Source: Novosphingobium sp. 32-60-15 (GTDB taxonomy: Bacteria > Pseudomonadota > Alphaproteobacteria > Sphingomonadales > Sphingomonadaceae). From it: a stretch of DNA of 64,000 nt. The notes under the pieces are model-generated. The model was given only the letters and a program-made list of their open reading frames with translations, was not told where the DNA came from and made no database searches. Numbering within the stretch: position 1 is the first letter of the stretch; each line of letters starts with the position of its first letter. The stretch spans positions 124,001 through 188,000 of the forward strand of contig NZ_NCEN01000002.1 of assembly GCF_002280675.1 (NCBI RefSeq), given 5' to 3'. The position numbers were made by a program, and so were the translations under genes. Of the stretch, positions 51,909-60,687 are shown in pieces.

Positions 51909-52063
51909 GATACTAACCTGTAAAAATTGATCCTACTTGTTGCAATTCATGCTGTCCGATATTTGGTACGAATGGAAGCCGGAAGTGCAGGTCGTTCACA
52001 GCGGAGCGTAATGTTTCCCCTGTGCCCGCAGCCAGAACGGCCCCGCGCAAGGAGAGCATTGCC

Positions 52064-53281
52064 ATGAATTTCCAGTTGCCCGAACCTGTGATCCCGGCCC
52101 ACGTTCCGGCTGATCTTGTGCGTCCATTCCCGTATATGTTCGGTACAAGCACCCATGCCGATCCGTTCGGCGAATGGGCACCGGCAGTGCATGAAGGCCC
52201 GCCGATCTTTTACGCACCCCATGCCTATCCCGGGTTCACTCCGGCCTGGATCGTTCGCCGCGTGGCCGATTTGCGCAAAATCTATATGGATACCGACACT
52301 TTTTCGAGCAAGGACTTCTCGCCCTATTCCAAGATGGTCGGTGATACCTGGACCAACCTTCCGGTTGAGTTTGATCCGCCGCAACATGGCAAGTATCGCG
52401 CCTTCATCAACCCGCTTTTCACGCCATCTGCCATGGCAAAGTTGGAAGACCGTATCCGCGGCTATGCGGTGGACTATATCGAATCATTCAAAGAGCGCGG
52501 CTCGTGCGAATTCATGGCCGATTTCGCGTTCGAATTTCCAATCAAGGTATTCCTTGAACTCATGGATTTCCCGCTCAGCAATACCGCGCAGTTCCTCGAA
52601 TGGGAAACCGGCCTGCTGCACGAAATGGACATGGCCAAGATGGCCGATGCGACGCGCAATGTCGTGGCGTTTCTGCGCGAACAGATTGCAGAGCGGCGCA
52701 AAAATCCCGGCACCGATATTATCAGCTATGCGCTGGGTGTAGACGTTGAAGGGCAGAAGCTGAATGACGATGAACTGGTCGGCTTTGCCTTTAACCTCTT
52801 TATCGGCGGGCTGGATACCGTATCGACCAACATGGGCCTGCATTTCTTGCATCTGGCGCGCAATCCCGCCGATCAGCAGTTCCTCAAGGATAACCCGCAG
52901 CGCATCCAGCACGCCATCGACGAAATGATGCGTGCCTATGCCGCCGTGACAACTTTCCGCACTTGCACAAAAGAAACCGAATTCGGCGGCGTGAAGATGA
53001 TGCCGGGTGACAAGGTTGCCATGTCGACCACCCTGGCGGGCCGCGATCCTGAAGAGTTTCCCGAACCTGATGTCGTCCGCTTCGACCGGAACCCGCGGCA
53101 CGTCTCGTTTGGCTTTGGCCCGCACATGTGCGTTGGCATGCATCTGGCACGCCGCGAGATGCGCATCGCGATCGAGGAATTCCTGAAGCGGATTCCGCAA
53201 TTCCGCTTGGCGGAAGGGCACACCGCGGAATATCATCTCGGCATGATCCAACCGGTCAAACTGCCGCTTGTCTGGGGTTAA
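52064..53281 (+). CDS. Cytochrome P450, CYP101 (P450cam)-like
   Basis: This 405-residue P450 has an I-helix FIGGLDTVSTN, a K-helix DEMMRAY, and the heme loop FGFGPHMCVGMHLARRE. The N-terminal PAHVPADLV and the C-terminal RIPQFRLAEG...LPLVWG match the layout of P450cam closely. It is expected to hydroxylate an alicyclic substrate using the putidaredoxin-like ferredoxin (34828) and an unlinked reductase. AAGGAGA lies 8 bases before ATG 52064. It starts an operon with a dimeric-barrel protein and an SDR. Confidence 0.93.
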   Translation: MNFQLPEPVIPAHVPADLVRPFPYMFGTSTHADPFGEWAPAVHEGPPIFYAPHAYPGFTPAWIVRRVADLRKIYMDTDTFSSKDFSPYSKMVGDTWTNLPVEFDPPQHGKYRAFINPLFTPSAMAKLEDRIRGYAVDYIESFKERGSCEFMADFAFEFPIKVFLELMDFPLSNTAQFLEWETGLLHEMDMAKMADATRNVVAFLREQIAERRKNPGTDIISYALGVDVEGQKLNDDELVGFAFNLFIGGLDTVSTNMGLHFLHLARNPADQQFLKDNPQRIQHAIDEMMRAYAAVTTFRTCTKETEFGGVKMMPGDKVAMSTTLAGRDPEEFPEPDVVRFDRNPRHVSFGFGPHMCVGMHLARREMRIAIEEFLKRIPQFRLAEGHTAEYHLGMIQPVKLPLVWG

Positions 53282-53285
53282 TCAC

Positions 53286-53636
53286 ATGCCACAATTTGCC
53301 TATGTCGTGCACAGCAACCCGGTTCCGGGTCACGAGGATGAATACAACGACTGGTACAGCAATCGCCATCTTGCAGACGTTGTCGCCGTTCCCGGCTTCG
53401 TGTCGGCCCAGCGCTTTTGTCTGATGGATTGCGATGCCGAAGGAGCGCCCAGGCAAAAATACATGGCGATCTATACCATGGAGACCGACGCGCCGGACGT
53501 GACGCTGGCAAACCTCACGTCGCTGGTCGAAACCGGTGCCATGCATATGAGCGAAGCCTTCTCGATGGAAGGAATGGCCACGCATCTTTATAAAGCGATC
53601 ACGCCCGTGGTCTGCGCTCCGGCAAAGGGTAACTGA
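53286..53636 (+). CDS. Small dimeric alpha/beta-barrel protein
   Basis: This 116-residue protein has one ferredoxin-like unit with the helix YNDWYSNRHLADVVAVPGFVSAQRF. That is the same D-WY-x(3)-H pattern as in both halves of the protein at 15442. It starts only 4 bases after the P450 stop and is followed one base later by an SDR gene. A role as a small lyase, isomerase or P450-product handler is likely from context, but nothing specific can be claimed. Confidence 0.7.
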   Translation: MPQFAYVVHSNPVPGHEDEYNDWYSNRHLADVVAVPGFVSAQRFCLMDCDAEGAPRQKYMAIYTMETDAPDVTLANLTSLVETGAMHMSEAFSMEGMATHLYKAITPVVCAPAKGN

Positions 53637-53637
53637 T

Positions 53638-54396
53638 ATGACTGCGCAGGAATTCGAAGGCAAAGTGGTGCTGGTAACCGGCGCTGCATCGGGTCTTGGC
53701 CGTGCTGCCAGCCTGCGTTTTGCCGCAGAAGGCGCAAAGGTTTGTCTGGCCGATGTCAACGCCCAGGGTCTTGCCGAAACCGCGCGGCGGATTGCCGAAG
53801 CTGGCGGGCAAAGCGCGGTCTATGCCGCGGACCTTGGCGATCCTGCCAATTGCGCGCGCGCCGTTGCCATCACCGTAGAGACATTTGGCAAGCTTGATGT
53901 GCTTTGCAACATCGCGGGCATTTTGCGGTTCCACGCACTGGCCAAAGTCACCACCGAAGACTGGGCCAAACTGTTTGCAGCCAACGTTACCGCGCCGTTC
54001 TTCCTGATGCAGGCCGCAATGCCGCATCTGGTGGAAACCAAGGGCAATGTCGTGAACGTGGTGTCGACGGCAGCCTTCCTCGGCCAGGCTTATACTGCGC
54101 CCTATGGCGCAACAAAGGCGGCGCTGCTCAGTCTGACCAAATCCTTGGCGATGGAAATGATGCATTCGCCGGTACGGATCAACGCGCTCGCGCCCGGCGG
54201 CATGCTGACTGAAATGGTCACGACGCTGGAATTCCCGCAGGACGCTGACCAAAGCCTGATCGCGCGTTACATTGGCTTGCGCCCGCCCGCGCAGCCTGAA
54301 GACATTGTCGAGCCTCTGATGTTCCTTGCGTCAGATCGCGCGCGCTCGGTCCATGGTGCTTGTTACACCGCTGACAGCGGCATAACCGCAGGCTGA
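53638..54396 (+). CDS. Short-chain dehydrogenase/reductase (SDR 13)
   Basis: A 252-residue SDR with TGAASGLG, CNIAG (Ile in place of the second Asn of NNAG), VVSTAAF with the catalytic Ser, and YGATK. The C-terminus (VHGACYTADSGITAG) ends with ADSG where DGG is usual. It is the third gene of the P450 operon and is a natural candidate for oxidising the alcohol formed by that P450. Followed by a terminator-like hairpin. Confidence 0.86.
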   Translation: MTAQEFEGKVVLVTGAASGLGRAASLRFAAEGAKVCLADVNAQGLAETARRIAEAGGQSAVYAADLGDPANCARAVAITVETFGKLDVLCNIAGILRFHALAKVTTEDWAKLFAANVTAPFFLMQAAMPHLVETKGNVVNVVSTAAFLGQAYTAPYGATKAALLSLTKSLAMEMMHSPVRINALAPGGMLTEMVTTLEFPQDADQSLIARYIGLRPPAQPEDIVEPLMFLASDRARSVHGACYTADSGITAG

Positions 54397-54412
54397 ATTT
54401 ACCCGGCAGAGG

Positions 54413-54442
54413 GGCAGGCCGCAGCGCTGGCCTGCCTTCCTT
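54413..54442 (+). terminator. Terminator-like hairpin after the P450 operon
   Basis: GGCAGGCC (54413-54420) pairs perfectly with GGCCTGCC (54429-54436) around an 8-base loop, followed by TTCCTT. The T-tail is weak. Confidence 0.65.
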
Positions 54443-54721
54443 GACAGCAGACGCAATTCACACACTCCAACCGGAGAACCCTGAGTCGTGTGCGCCTTCA
54501 AAGCGGGTGCCGCTCCGCTCGACCGCCAGCAAGTTGCACATTTACAACGCTTTTTTAGAAATCTCGCTCGAATGAGAGCGAAGCGCCAAGACCCTGCCCT
54601 TCGATAGGAAGGGAGGGACGAAGCAGTTTTGTAGCGGACATCCAACCAGACGCGATCGCAGGTCGCGCTGTCATGCAAGGTGCCGCGCCTGACCGGGCTG
54701 CGGCTTTTGGGAGAATTTCTG
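54443..54721 (+). promoter_or_regulatory. Upstream region of TonB receptor with dyad CCTGCC-CTTC-GATAGG
   Basis: No gene is seen in this stretch. It holds a small hairpin (TCGCTC ... GAGCGA near 54563-54580) and, at 54593-54608, a full copy of the recurrent dyad (CCTATC-GAAG-GGCAGG on the other strand), 114 bases before the receptor start. A GGGAG ribosome site lies 8 bases before ATG 54722. Confidence 0.55.
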
Positions 54722-57169
54722 ATGAGTGCCAAATCCACGCAGCTTCTTTGCGGTTCTGCGCTTGCTGCCCTGCTGTTTGCTGCAGGAACGGCCTATGCCG
54801 CACCGGCCGATGTCGCAGCGCAACAGGCAACCGATGCAACGGTTGCGACGCAACCAGACGAAATGCCTTCGGACGCCGACATTGTTGTCACGGCACGCCG
54901 CCGCAACGAACGTCTGCAGGACGTCCCGGTCTCGGTCGTAGCATTTTCTGGCGCTGCGCTTGAGCGCAGCAGCGTCCAGACGATTGCCGATATCCGCACA
55001 ATCTCGCCCGGCCTGACTTTCTCGTCGGAAGGTGGCAAGGACAACACCGCCGTTACCCTGCGCGGCATCGGCCAAATCCCGACCGGCGAAGTAACCCCCG
55101 GCGTTGTCACCTATTTCGCCAACGTGCCCATGGCATCGCTTGGCTCTAACGTTCCAACCTATGACATCGGCAGCATTCAGGTGCTCAAGGGTCCGCAAGG
55201 CACGCTGTTTGGCCGCAATACGCTGGGCGGCGCTGTGCTGGTCACCCCGCAAGGCCCGAAGCAGGATTTCGGCGGCTATATCCAGGGCACGTACGGTAAC
55301 TTCGATTACCGCGAAGTGCAGGGCGCACTTAACGTGCCGATTATCCCCGACGTGCTGGCTGTTCGCGTTGCGGGACAGATCCGCCGCGCCGATCCGCTGA
55401 CATATTCGATCAATGGCGGCCTGGGCTTCAACAATATCCATCAGGACAGCGCCCGCGCCTCAATCCTGTTTACACCCAACGACTGGCTGACCAACACCAC
55501 CGTGGTCGATTACTTCAAGGCCCGCGAATACGGTTCGGGCTACTACCTTCTGCGCCAGAACTTCAGCTTCACAAACCTGTTTGCGCCGTCGCTTGGCCCG
55601 GTGGCTGGCGGCATTGTCGGCGGCGCGCTGGATGCCCAGACCGCTGGCTATCTCACCCAGCAGCAGCAGAATTTCTACGGCGCGTTTACAGACAGTTCGG
55701 GTTCGGGTCGGGCCAACCGCCGCAACTTCGGCATTTCGAACGATACTTCGGCAACGTTTGGTGATTTCACGCTGCGCAATATCTTCGGTCTGCGCAAGAA
55801 CCGCAGTGACCAGCTGATCAACACTGCCGCACTGGGCCCCACGGCCCTGCCGGGCGCATTGTTCGGCAGCCCGGTCGATGTGCCCTTCACCGTCTTCCAC
55901 GCCGCCGCGTTGATTCAGCGCCAGTACTTGACCAACGAAGTCCAGTTCCTTGGCAGCTTCGACAAGTTCAACTTCATCGTTGGCGGCTTTTACAGCCATG
56001 ACAAGCCCGACGGTCCTTCAGGATCAACCTTCGAAGCTTTCGTAACGCCCGGCAGCCCTGCTTCGGTAGTGACCGCCAACGTGACCAACACCAATTATGC
56101 AGCATTCGGCCAGTTGACCTACAAGCTGACTGACAGCGTCACCGTGAACGCAGGCGCGCGCTACAGCTGGGATCGTGTGTCGGCATGTGGCGGCGCAATC
56201 GGCACCACTTATGCTTCGGACGAGGCTTGCCGCGCCATCGCGGCGCGCGGCCTTGCTGATGGCGTAGGCGTTGTCACCAATCGCGGTTCGGCACCAAGCT
56301 GGACATTCGGCCTCGATTGGAAGGCAAGCCCGGACTTGCTGCTCTATGCGGTAACCCGTCGGGGCTATCGCGGGGTCAACATCAACACCCCGCTGTTCGA
56401 AACCCCGTTCACAACGGGCGGCACCGATCCGTCCTGCGGGTTTGGCAGCGGCCAGTGCGTGGATCTCCGGCCCTTCCAGAAGACCGGCAAGGAAACACTT
56501 ACCGACATCGAAATCGGGCAAAAGCTGAACTTCGACGTGTCGGGTGCAACCGGGCATCTCAACACGGCGGTTTATTACAGCAAGTACAAGAACGCGTTGC
56601 AGTTCCTCAATGCCCAGGCGCTCGTGCCGTCGACCGCGCCGGATAATCCCACCAACGGATCGTTTGGTGTCAACGCGGCTGATCTGTCGATTTACGGGGT
56701 GGAACTGGATGCCGCGGTCAACCTGACACGTGACCTGACCTTCACCTTAAACGGGGCCTATACGCATATCAAGGTGGACAAGCTCACGCTGCCGCCAGTT
56801 CCCGGCATCTCGTTCACCGCAAGCGACGTCAATCGCTATTCGCCTTCTGTCTCGGGCACGGTCGGTGCCAGCTGGACGCTTCCACTGCACCCGGCAGGTG
56901 GCGATCTGGTGCTGAACGGTGACTTGTTCATGACTGACGACTTCGGCGGGCAATATGGCGAAAAGCTGCCAGGCTACAAATTGATCAATATGCGGCTGGA
57001 CTGGAAGAACATTGCCAGCACCGGGCTCGACATTGGCGTGTTCGCGCGCAACCTGACCAAGGAACGCTACTTTGCTGCACCTGACGTCCTGCTCAAAAGC
57101 TTCCCGGTAAACTCCGTCGCAGTGGGCGAACCGCGCACTTACGGCGTAGTCGCCCGACTTAACTTCTAA
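54722..57169 (+). CDS. TonB-dependent outer-membrane receptor
   Basis: This 815-residue receptor has a signal peptide (LLCGSALAALLFAAGTAYA). A plug domain starts at ADIVVTARRRNERLQDVPVSV and contains VLKGPQGTLFGRNTLGG. The beta-barrel ends with the terminal Phe (VARLNF). Long aromatic-rich barrel strands are typical of sphingomonad receptors in degradation loci. It probably brings the hydrophobic substrate across the outer membrane. A copy of the recurrent operator lies upstream, which ties it to the catabolic operons. A strong terminator follows. Confidence 0.93.
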   Translation: MSAKSTQLLCGSALAALLFAAGTAYAAPADVAAQQATDATVATQPDEMPSDADIVVTARRRNERLQDVPVSVVAFSGAALERSSVQTIADIRTISPGLTFSSEGGKDNTAVTLRGIGQIPTGEVTPGVVTYFANVPMASLGSNVPTYDIGSIQVLKGPQGTLFGRNTLGGAVLVTPQGPKQDFGGYIQGTYGNFDYREVQGALNVPIIPDVLAVRVAGQIRRADPLTYSINGGLGFNNIHQDSARASILFTPNDWLTNTTVVDYFKAREYGSGYYLLRQNFSFTNLFAPSLGPVAGGIVGGALDAQTAGYLTQQQQNFYGAFTDSSGSGRANRRNFGISNDTSATFGDFTLRNIFGLRKNRSDQLINTAALGPTALPGALFGSPVDVPFTVFHAAALIQRQYLTNEVQFLGSFDKFNFIVGGFYSHDKPDGPSGSTFEAFVTPGSPASVVTANVTNTNYAAFGQLTYKLTDSVTVNAGARYSWDRVSACGGAIGTTYASDEACRAIAARGLADGVGVVTNRGSAPSWTFGLDWKASPDLLLYAVTRRGYRGVNINTPLFETPFTTGGTDPSCGFGSGQCVDLRPFQKTGKETLTDIEIGQKLNFDVSGATGHLNTAVYYSKYKNALQFLNAQALVPSTAPDNPTNGSFGVNAADLSIYGVELDAAVNLTRDLTFTLNGAYTHIKVDKLTLPPVPGISFTASDVNRYSPSVSGTVGASWTLPLHPAGGDLVLNGDLFMTDDFGGQYGEKLPGYKLINMRLDWKNIASTGLDIGVFARNLTKERYFAAPDVLLKSFPVNSVAVGEPRTYGVVARLNF

Positions 57170-57184
57170 TCTGGCTCTCAAAAC

Positions 57185-57223
57185 AAAGGCCGAAACCGGA
57201 TCACCCCGGTTTCGGCCTTTTTT
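57185..57223. terminator. Bidirectional intrinsic terminator
   Basis: AAAGGCCGAAACCGG (57185-57199) pairs with CCGGTTTCGGCCTTT (57206-57220), with a 6-base loop and trailing T. It lies between the receptor gene and the convergent P450 gene ending at 57250. Confidence 0.92.
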
Positions 57224-57249
57224 CATTACGGCACTGCCAAATCAGGCGG

Positions 57250-58539
57250 TCAGGCGTCCCACAGCACCGGCACCGCATCCGGCCCGCGCATGTTCAGCCC
57301 GCGGATCTGCGGGTGGGGAAACGCAGGATCAAAGCGCAAGTTGGGCAGGTCAAGCAGTGCATCAAGCGCCACTTCCATTTCTGCGATGGCCATGTGCATG
57401 CCCATGCACATGTGCGGCCCGAAACCGAAGCTGAGCAGCGGGCGCATCGGGCGCTTAAGCCACAGGCGGTCCGGGTCTTCGTAGACTTCGGGATCGCGAT
57501 TGGCCGACGCGATCGAGAGCAGGACCGCTGTACCCTTGGCCACGGCTATGCCGCCCACTTCCATGTCTTTGGCGGCAACGCGCGCAACCGCACCTGCGGT
57601 GGGGTCGCGCCGCATCGTTTCCATAACGGCCTTGGGCACCAGAGTGCGATCAGCCCGGACCTGCTCCATGACGTCGGGGTTTTCCAGCAATTGCACCATC
57701 ATGTTGGCAATGCTGCGCGTTGTCGTTTCACCAGCAGCCAACAGCAACATCCGGATGAATGTGGCAATTTGTTCGTCGCTAAAGGTGCGACCATCGTCAT
57801 TCACCTGCATCATGTGGCCCAGAATATCGGCCTTCATCTCGCCGCGCTGGCGATAGGCCTGCACGATCGGCAGCACCGTGTCATACATGGCCTGCCCTGC
57901 GACCATGGATTGCGGTATGGTGATTGCGGCAAGCGCAGGGTCGGTTTGCGGGGCAGCAACCACTTGAATCGCCCAGCTGGCCAGGTTCTGCAACAGTTCC
58001 TTGTCATGCGGGAAACCGAAGTACTGGTAAATCGCGCGGATCGGGAAGGGCAGCGCAAGATCGCGCAACAAATCGGCCTTCCCGCGCGGACGCAGTTCAC
58101 TGATAAATTCCTGCATCAGAACCGGCTTGATCAGGGTGTCGATCAGCTTGCGGATTTCCGAGCGCAGGAATGGCCGCTGCAGCAGCGCGCGAAAATGATC
58201 GTGCTCCTTGCCGTCCATTGCGGTGATCAGCATGTTGTCCACAGCAGCGCCAAATCCGTCGCCGACAATGTGGCTCTGCCAGTTTTCCGGGTCCATGAGG
58301 ACCGCATGAATATCCTTGTAGCGCAACAAGGTAACCGTTGGCCGGCCGGTCATCATATAATCAGCCATGCTTGGCACACTATGCTGTTTGAGCAGATCGC
58401 CGTGCATCACCGGGCAGCGGGCGCGCTGTTCTTCGAACATCGGGTAGGGATTGGCAGGCGCCTTTCCGGAATAACCGTTGGTCACCAGCGCATAGTCGGA
58501 AACCATGCGATCAAGCGGATCGGCTGTGTTCTGTTCCAT
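57250..58539 (-). CDS. Cytochrome P450
   Basis: This 429-residue soluble P450 has the I-helix LLAAGETTTRS, the K-helix ETMRRDP, and the heme loop FGFGPHMCMGMHMAIAEME. It does not share the GGLDTV and LPLVW marks of the two CYP101-like P450s, so it is a different family. It is the last gene of a minus-strand operon with Rieske alpha and beta subunits and an ACAD-like protein. Two different oxygenase types thus appear co-expressed. No electron-transfer gene is in the operon. Confidence 0.92.
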   Translation of the reverse strand: MEQNTADPLDRMVSDYALVTNGYSGKAPANPYPMFEEQRARCPVMHGDLLKQHSVPSMADYMMTGRPTVTLLRYKDIHAVLMDPENWQSHIVGDGFGAAVDNMLITAMDGKEHDHFRALLQRPFLRSEIRKLIDTLIKPVLMQEFISELRPRGKADLLRDLALPFPIRAIYQYFGFPHDKELLQNLASWAIQVVAAPQTDPALAAITIPQSMVAGQAMYDTVLPIVQAYRQRGEMKADILGHMMQVNDDGRTFSDEQIATFIRMLLLAAGETTTRSIANMMVQLLENPDVMEQVRADRTLVPKAVMETMRRDPTAGAVARVAAKDMEVGGIAVAKGTAVLLSIASANRDPEVYEDPDRLWLKRPMRPLLSFGFGPHMCMGMHMAIAEMEVALDALLDLPNLRFDPAFPHPQIRGLNMRGPDAVPVLWDA

Positions 58540-58615
58540 TGTCGTTGCAACTCCTCAGGTGCCGCCGCAGGGCGACGCTCATTTTCACCATTGCGCAATT
58601 CCCGCCGCCCATGAC

Positions 58616-58631
58616 CCTATCGCTTGAAAGG
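58616..58631 (-). promoter_or_regulatory. Recurrent dyad operator candidate CCTATC-GCTT-GAAAGG
   Basis: A full consensus match in the 115-bp gap upstream of the P450, 77 bases from its ATG. A TTGCGCAA palindrome at 58591-58598 lies between it and the gene. Confidence 0.6.
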
Positions 58632-58654
58632 AAACGGGCGGCGGCAGGGGCCGA

Positions 58655-59224
58655 TCAAAGGAAAATGGCGAAGTTGGGCATGCCCAGCACGACCTGATCT
58701 ATCATGATAGACCGGCGTGCGATCTTGAAACCGTCTGCGGTCATGCGCAGGCGGTCATTGCGTTCGGCTGAAAGTTGCTTGTAATCCTTGGCCTCGGCCC
58801 GGTTGCGCGTCAGCAGCAAGTAGCTGGACACCTCATACTCATCAGGAATGTCGGTTTCCCACACCGAAACGTTGGTGATGAACCGCCGCACGCGCGATGC
58901 CGGGTCTTCGGACCATGCATTGGTGGTGGTGGTCAGCCGTGTGATGCGCAGTTGGATCGAATTATAATCATCGTCGAAATGGCCCATCGTGCCGAATTCC
59001 TGATCCCACTGCTGGACGCGACGGGTAATCCGGACAGGCGCCTTGTATTCCAGATCTTCGGCCAGCAACGTGGCCCACTCTGCCAGCTCGCGGTGATCAA
59101 GCAGGCGGGCCTCGCGGATCAGGAACCCGGTTACAGCATTGTGTACGGGCGAACCATAGGCGACTTCTTCGCGGCGCTGGTCCTTGCGGGTATATGTGAC
59201 AGATGCAGTGGTAACGGCGGACAT
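58655..59224 (-). CDS. Ring-hydroxylating dioxygenase beta subunit
   Basis: This 189-residue NTF2-fold protein matches small subunits of alpha3beta3 Rieske dioxygenases. It has an N-terminal EVAYGSPVHNAVTGFLIREARLLDHRELAEWATLLAEDLEYKAP-type region, a central THL/ITRLTT strand, and RRFITNVSVWET. Its role is structural. It begins 47 bases after the alpha subunit stop and is co-transcribed with it. AAAAGG precedes ATG 59224. Confidence 0.9.
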   Translation of the reverse strand: MSAVTTASVTYTRKDQRREEVAYGSPVHNAVTGFLIREARLLDHRELAEWATLLAEDLEYKAPVRITRRVQQWDQEFGTMGHFDDDYNSIQLRITRLTTTTNAWSEDPASRVRRFITNVSVWETDIPDEYEVSSYLLLTRNRAEAKDYKQLSAERNDRLRMTADGFKIARRSIMIDQVVLGMPNFAIFL

Positions 59225-59271
59225 GGCAGGAATCCTTTTACAGAACGGGGTTGGGAACCGGTCGGCGAAGA

Positions 59272-60648
59272 TCAGTCAGCGGTCATCAGCCGGTGATAGG
59301 CCAGCCACCATTCCCATTGGGCGTCGTCCTTGCCGAACCCTTCATAAACCTTGGCCTTATCAGGCCAGTCGGCAGGGCGGTTTTCGCCAAGGATCGCCTG
59401 ATACTTCAACGTTTCGGTCCGGCCGATCACGCCACGCGCGGATTCGGTCATGTGCGGCCAAGTGTCGCTATCGTCTTGTTCGATGATGCCCGATGTGCCT
59501 GTTCCCTGCGTGGCGGCGGCACGCATCATTGTCTTGATATGTTCAGGCGTGCCCTTTTCGGCAAAGTAATAGGTCGTCCATTCAAACTGGTGGACGCCGC
59601 GCGGCATGATCGAATGCAGCACCAATGCTGAACCAAGCGTGCCATCACGCAATGGACTGTAAATAAACAGAATGTTCGCGTTGGGGAACATGCCGCCCAC
59701 GACTGGTGGTGCCTTGGCCAGAACGTGGAGCTGTTCGGCGCTCATCTTGCGGCGCAGTTCGGGCAGAAGTTCCGGTGTGATGCCGGGCGGTGGAAAGGCT
59801 TCAAGCCGTTCATCAGGCGTAAGGTCGCCCTTGCCATGCGCCAGGGCCCAACTGGTATCCGCCGGAATGCAGCGCAGCGAATGGCCGTTGCCAGAAAGGT
59901 TGATGCCATACATCGCGGGCGCACTTTCATGCGCGGTATCGTGTTCGCCGCCCATCGCGCCAATATCAATCACCGAGCCGTGCAGCGTCAGGGTGTGGAA
60001 ACCGTCGCAGGCCGACTGTTCGCCAGCGGTCTTCCAGTTGGCGTCGATTGTCAGCCGCTGCGGGGGGCCAAGCACCTCAAGGCCGCCGTCGGTGCGGTCG
60101 AACAGCATGTCATAATAAAACTTCATGTCGCCCAGCCATTCGTCCAGGCTGGGGCCTTCGATGTTCCACGTGGCAAATACGAGACCGCCATAAAGCTGGA
60201 CCCGTGCCTTTTTAAGGCCGAGCTGGGCTTTGGTCTTGATATTGCCGTGCATCTGTTCGCGTTCGATCGGCGCGCCGATGAAGCTGCCGTCCGGGCGGAA
60301 AGCCCAGCCGTGATAGATACACTTGTGCACCCGCGCATTGCCCGAATCCGACAGGCACACATGCATGGCACGGTGCGGGCAGACGTTCAGCGAGACATGG
60401 ACTTGTCCATCGGCGGCGCGCGCCACAATGACCTGATCCTCGCCCATCAAACGCACGACGTAATCGCCGACATTGGGGATTTCGGTTTCGTGGCCAAGCA
60501 GCAACCATGCCTTGGCGAAAATGCGTTCGAGTTCGACTTCGTAGATTTCCTGATCGTGCAGCAGTGCGACCGAAACCTCACGGTTTTCAAGGTCGATCAT
60601 CTGCGACATGGCTTCGTTGACGATGTGCTTGGCTGGAATCATGCGCAT
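59272..60648 (-). CDS. Ring-hydroxylating dioxygenase alpha subunit
   Basis: This 458-residue oxygenase has a Rieske centre with CPHRA and CIYHGW. The iron site reads GEQSACDGFHTLTLH, giving the D-x2-H-x4-H pattern of the aromatic dioxygenase family (naphthalene/biphenyl type). With the beta subunit it should form an alpha3beta3 dioxygenase producing a cis-diol. The ferredoxin and reductase must come from elsewhere. GAGAGGACG precedes ATG 60648 (ATG 60642 is an alternative). The gap to the upstream ACAD-like gene is 39 bases. Confidence 0.93.
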   Translation of the reverse strand: MRMIPAKHIVNEAMSQMIDLENREVSVALLHDQEIYEVELERIFAKAWLLLGHETEIPNVGDYVVRLMGEDQVIVARAADGQVHVSLNVCPHRAMHVCLSDSGNARVHKCIYHGWAFRPDGSFIGAPIEREQMHGNIKTKAQLGLKKARVQLYGGLVFATWNIEGPSLDEWLGDMKFYYDMLFDRTDGGLEVLGPPQRLTIDANWKTAGEQSACDGFHTLTLHGSVIDIGAMGGEHDTAHESAPAMYGINLSGNGHSLRCIPADTSWALAHGKGDLTPDERLEAFPPPGITPELLPELRRKMSAEQLHVLAKAPPVVGGMFPNANILFIYSPLRDGTLGSALVLHSIMPRGVHQFEWTTYYFAEKGTPEHIKTMMRAAATQGTGTSGIIEQDDSDTWPHMTESARGVIGRTETLKYQAILGENRPADWPDKAKVYEGFGKDDAQWEWWLAYHRLMTAD

Positions 60649-60687
60649 TGCGTGCGTCCTCTCATTATTGTCGTGATGTCGGATTGA

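Noticed and set aside
57313..58614. 433-codon open frame antisense to the P450 gene
   Set aside because: It lies wholly opposite a gene with clear P450 motifs, has no domain-like pattern and is a product of GC-rich third positions.
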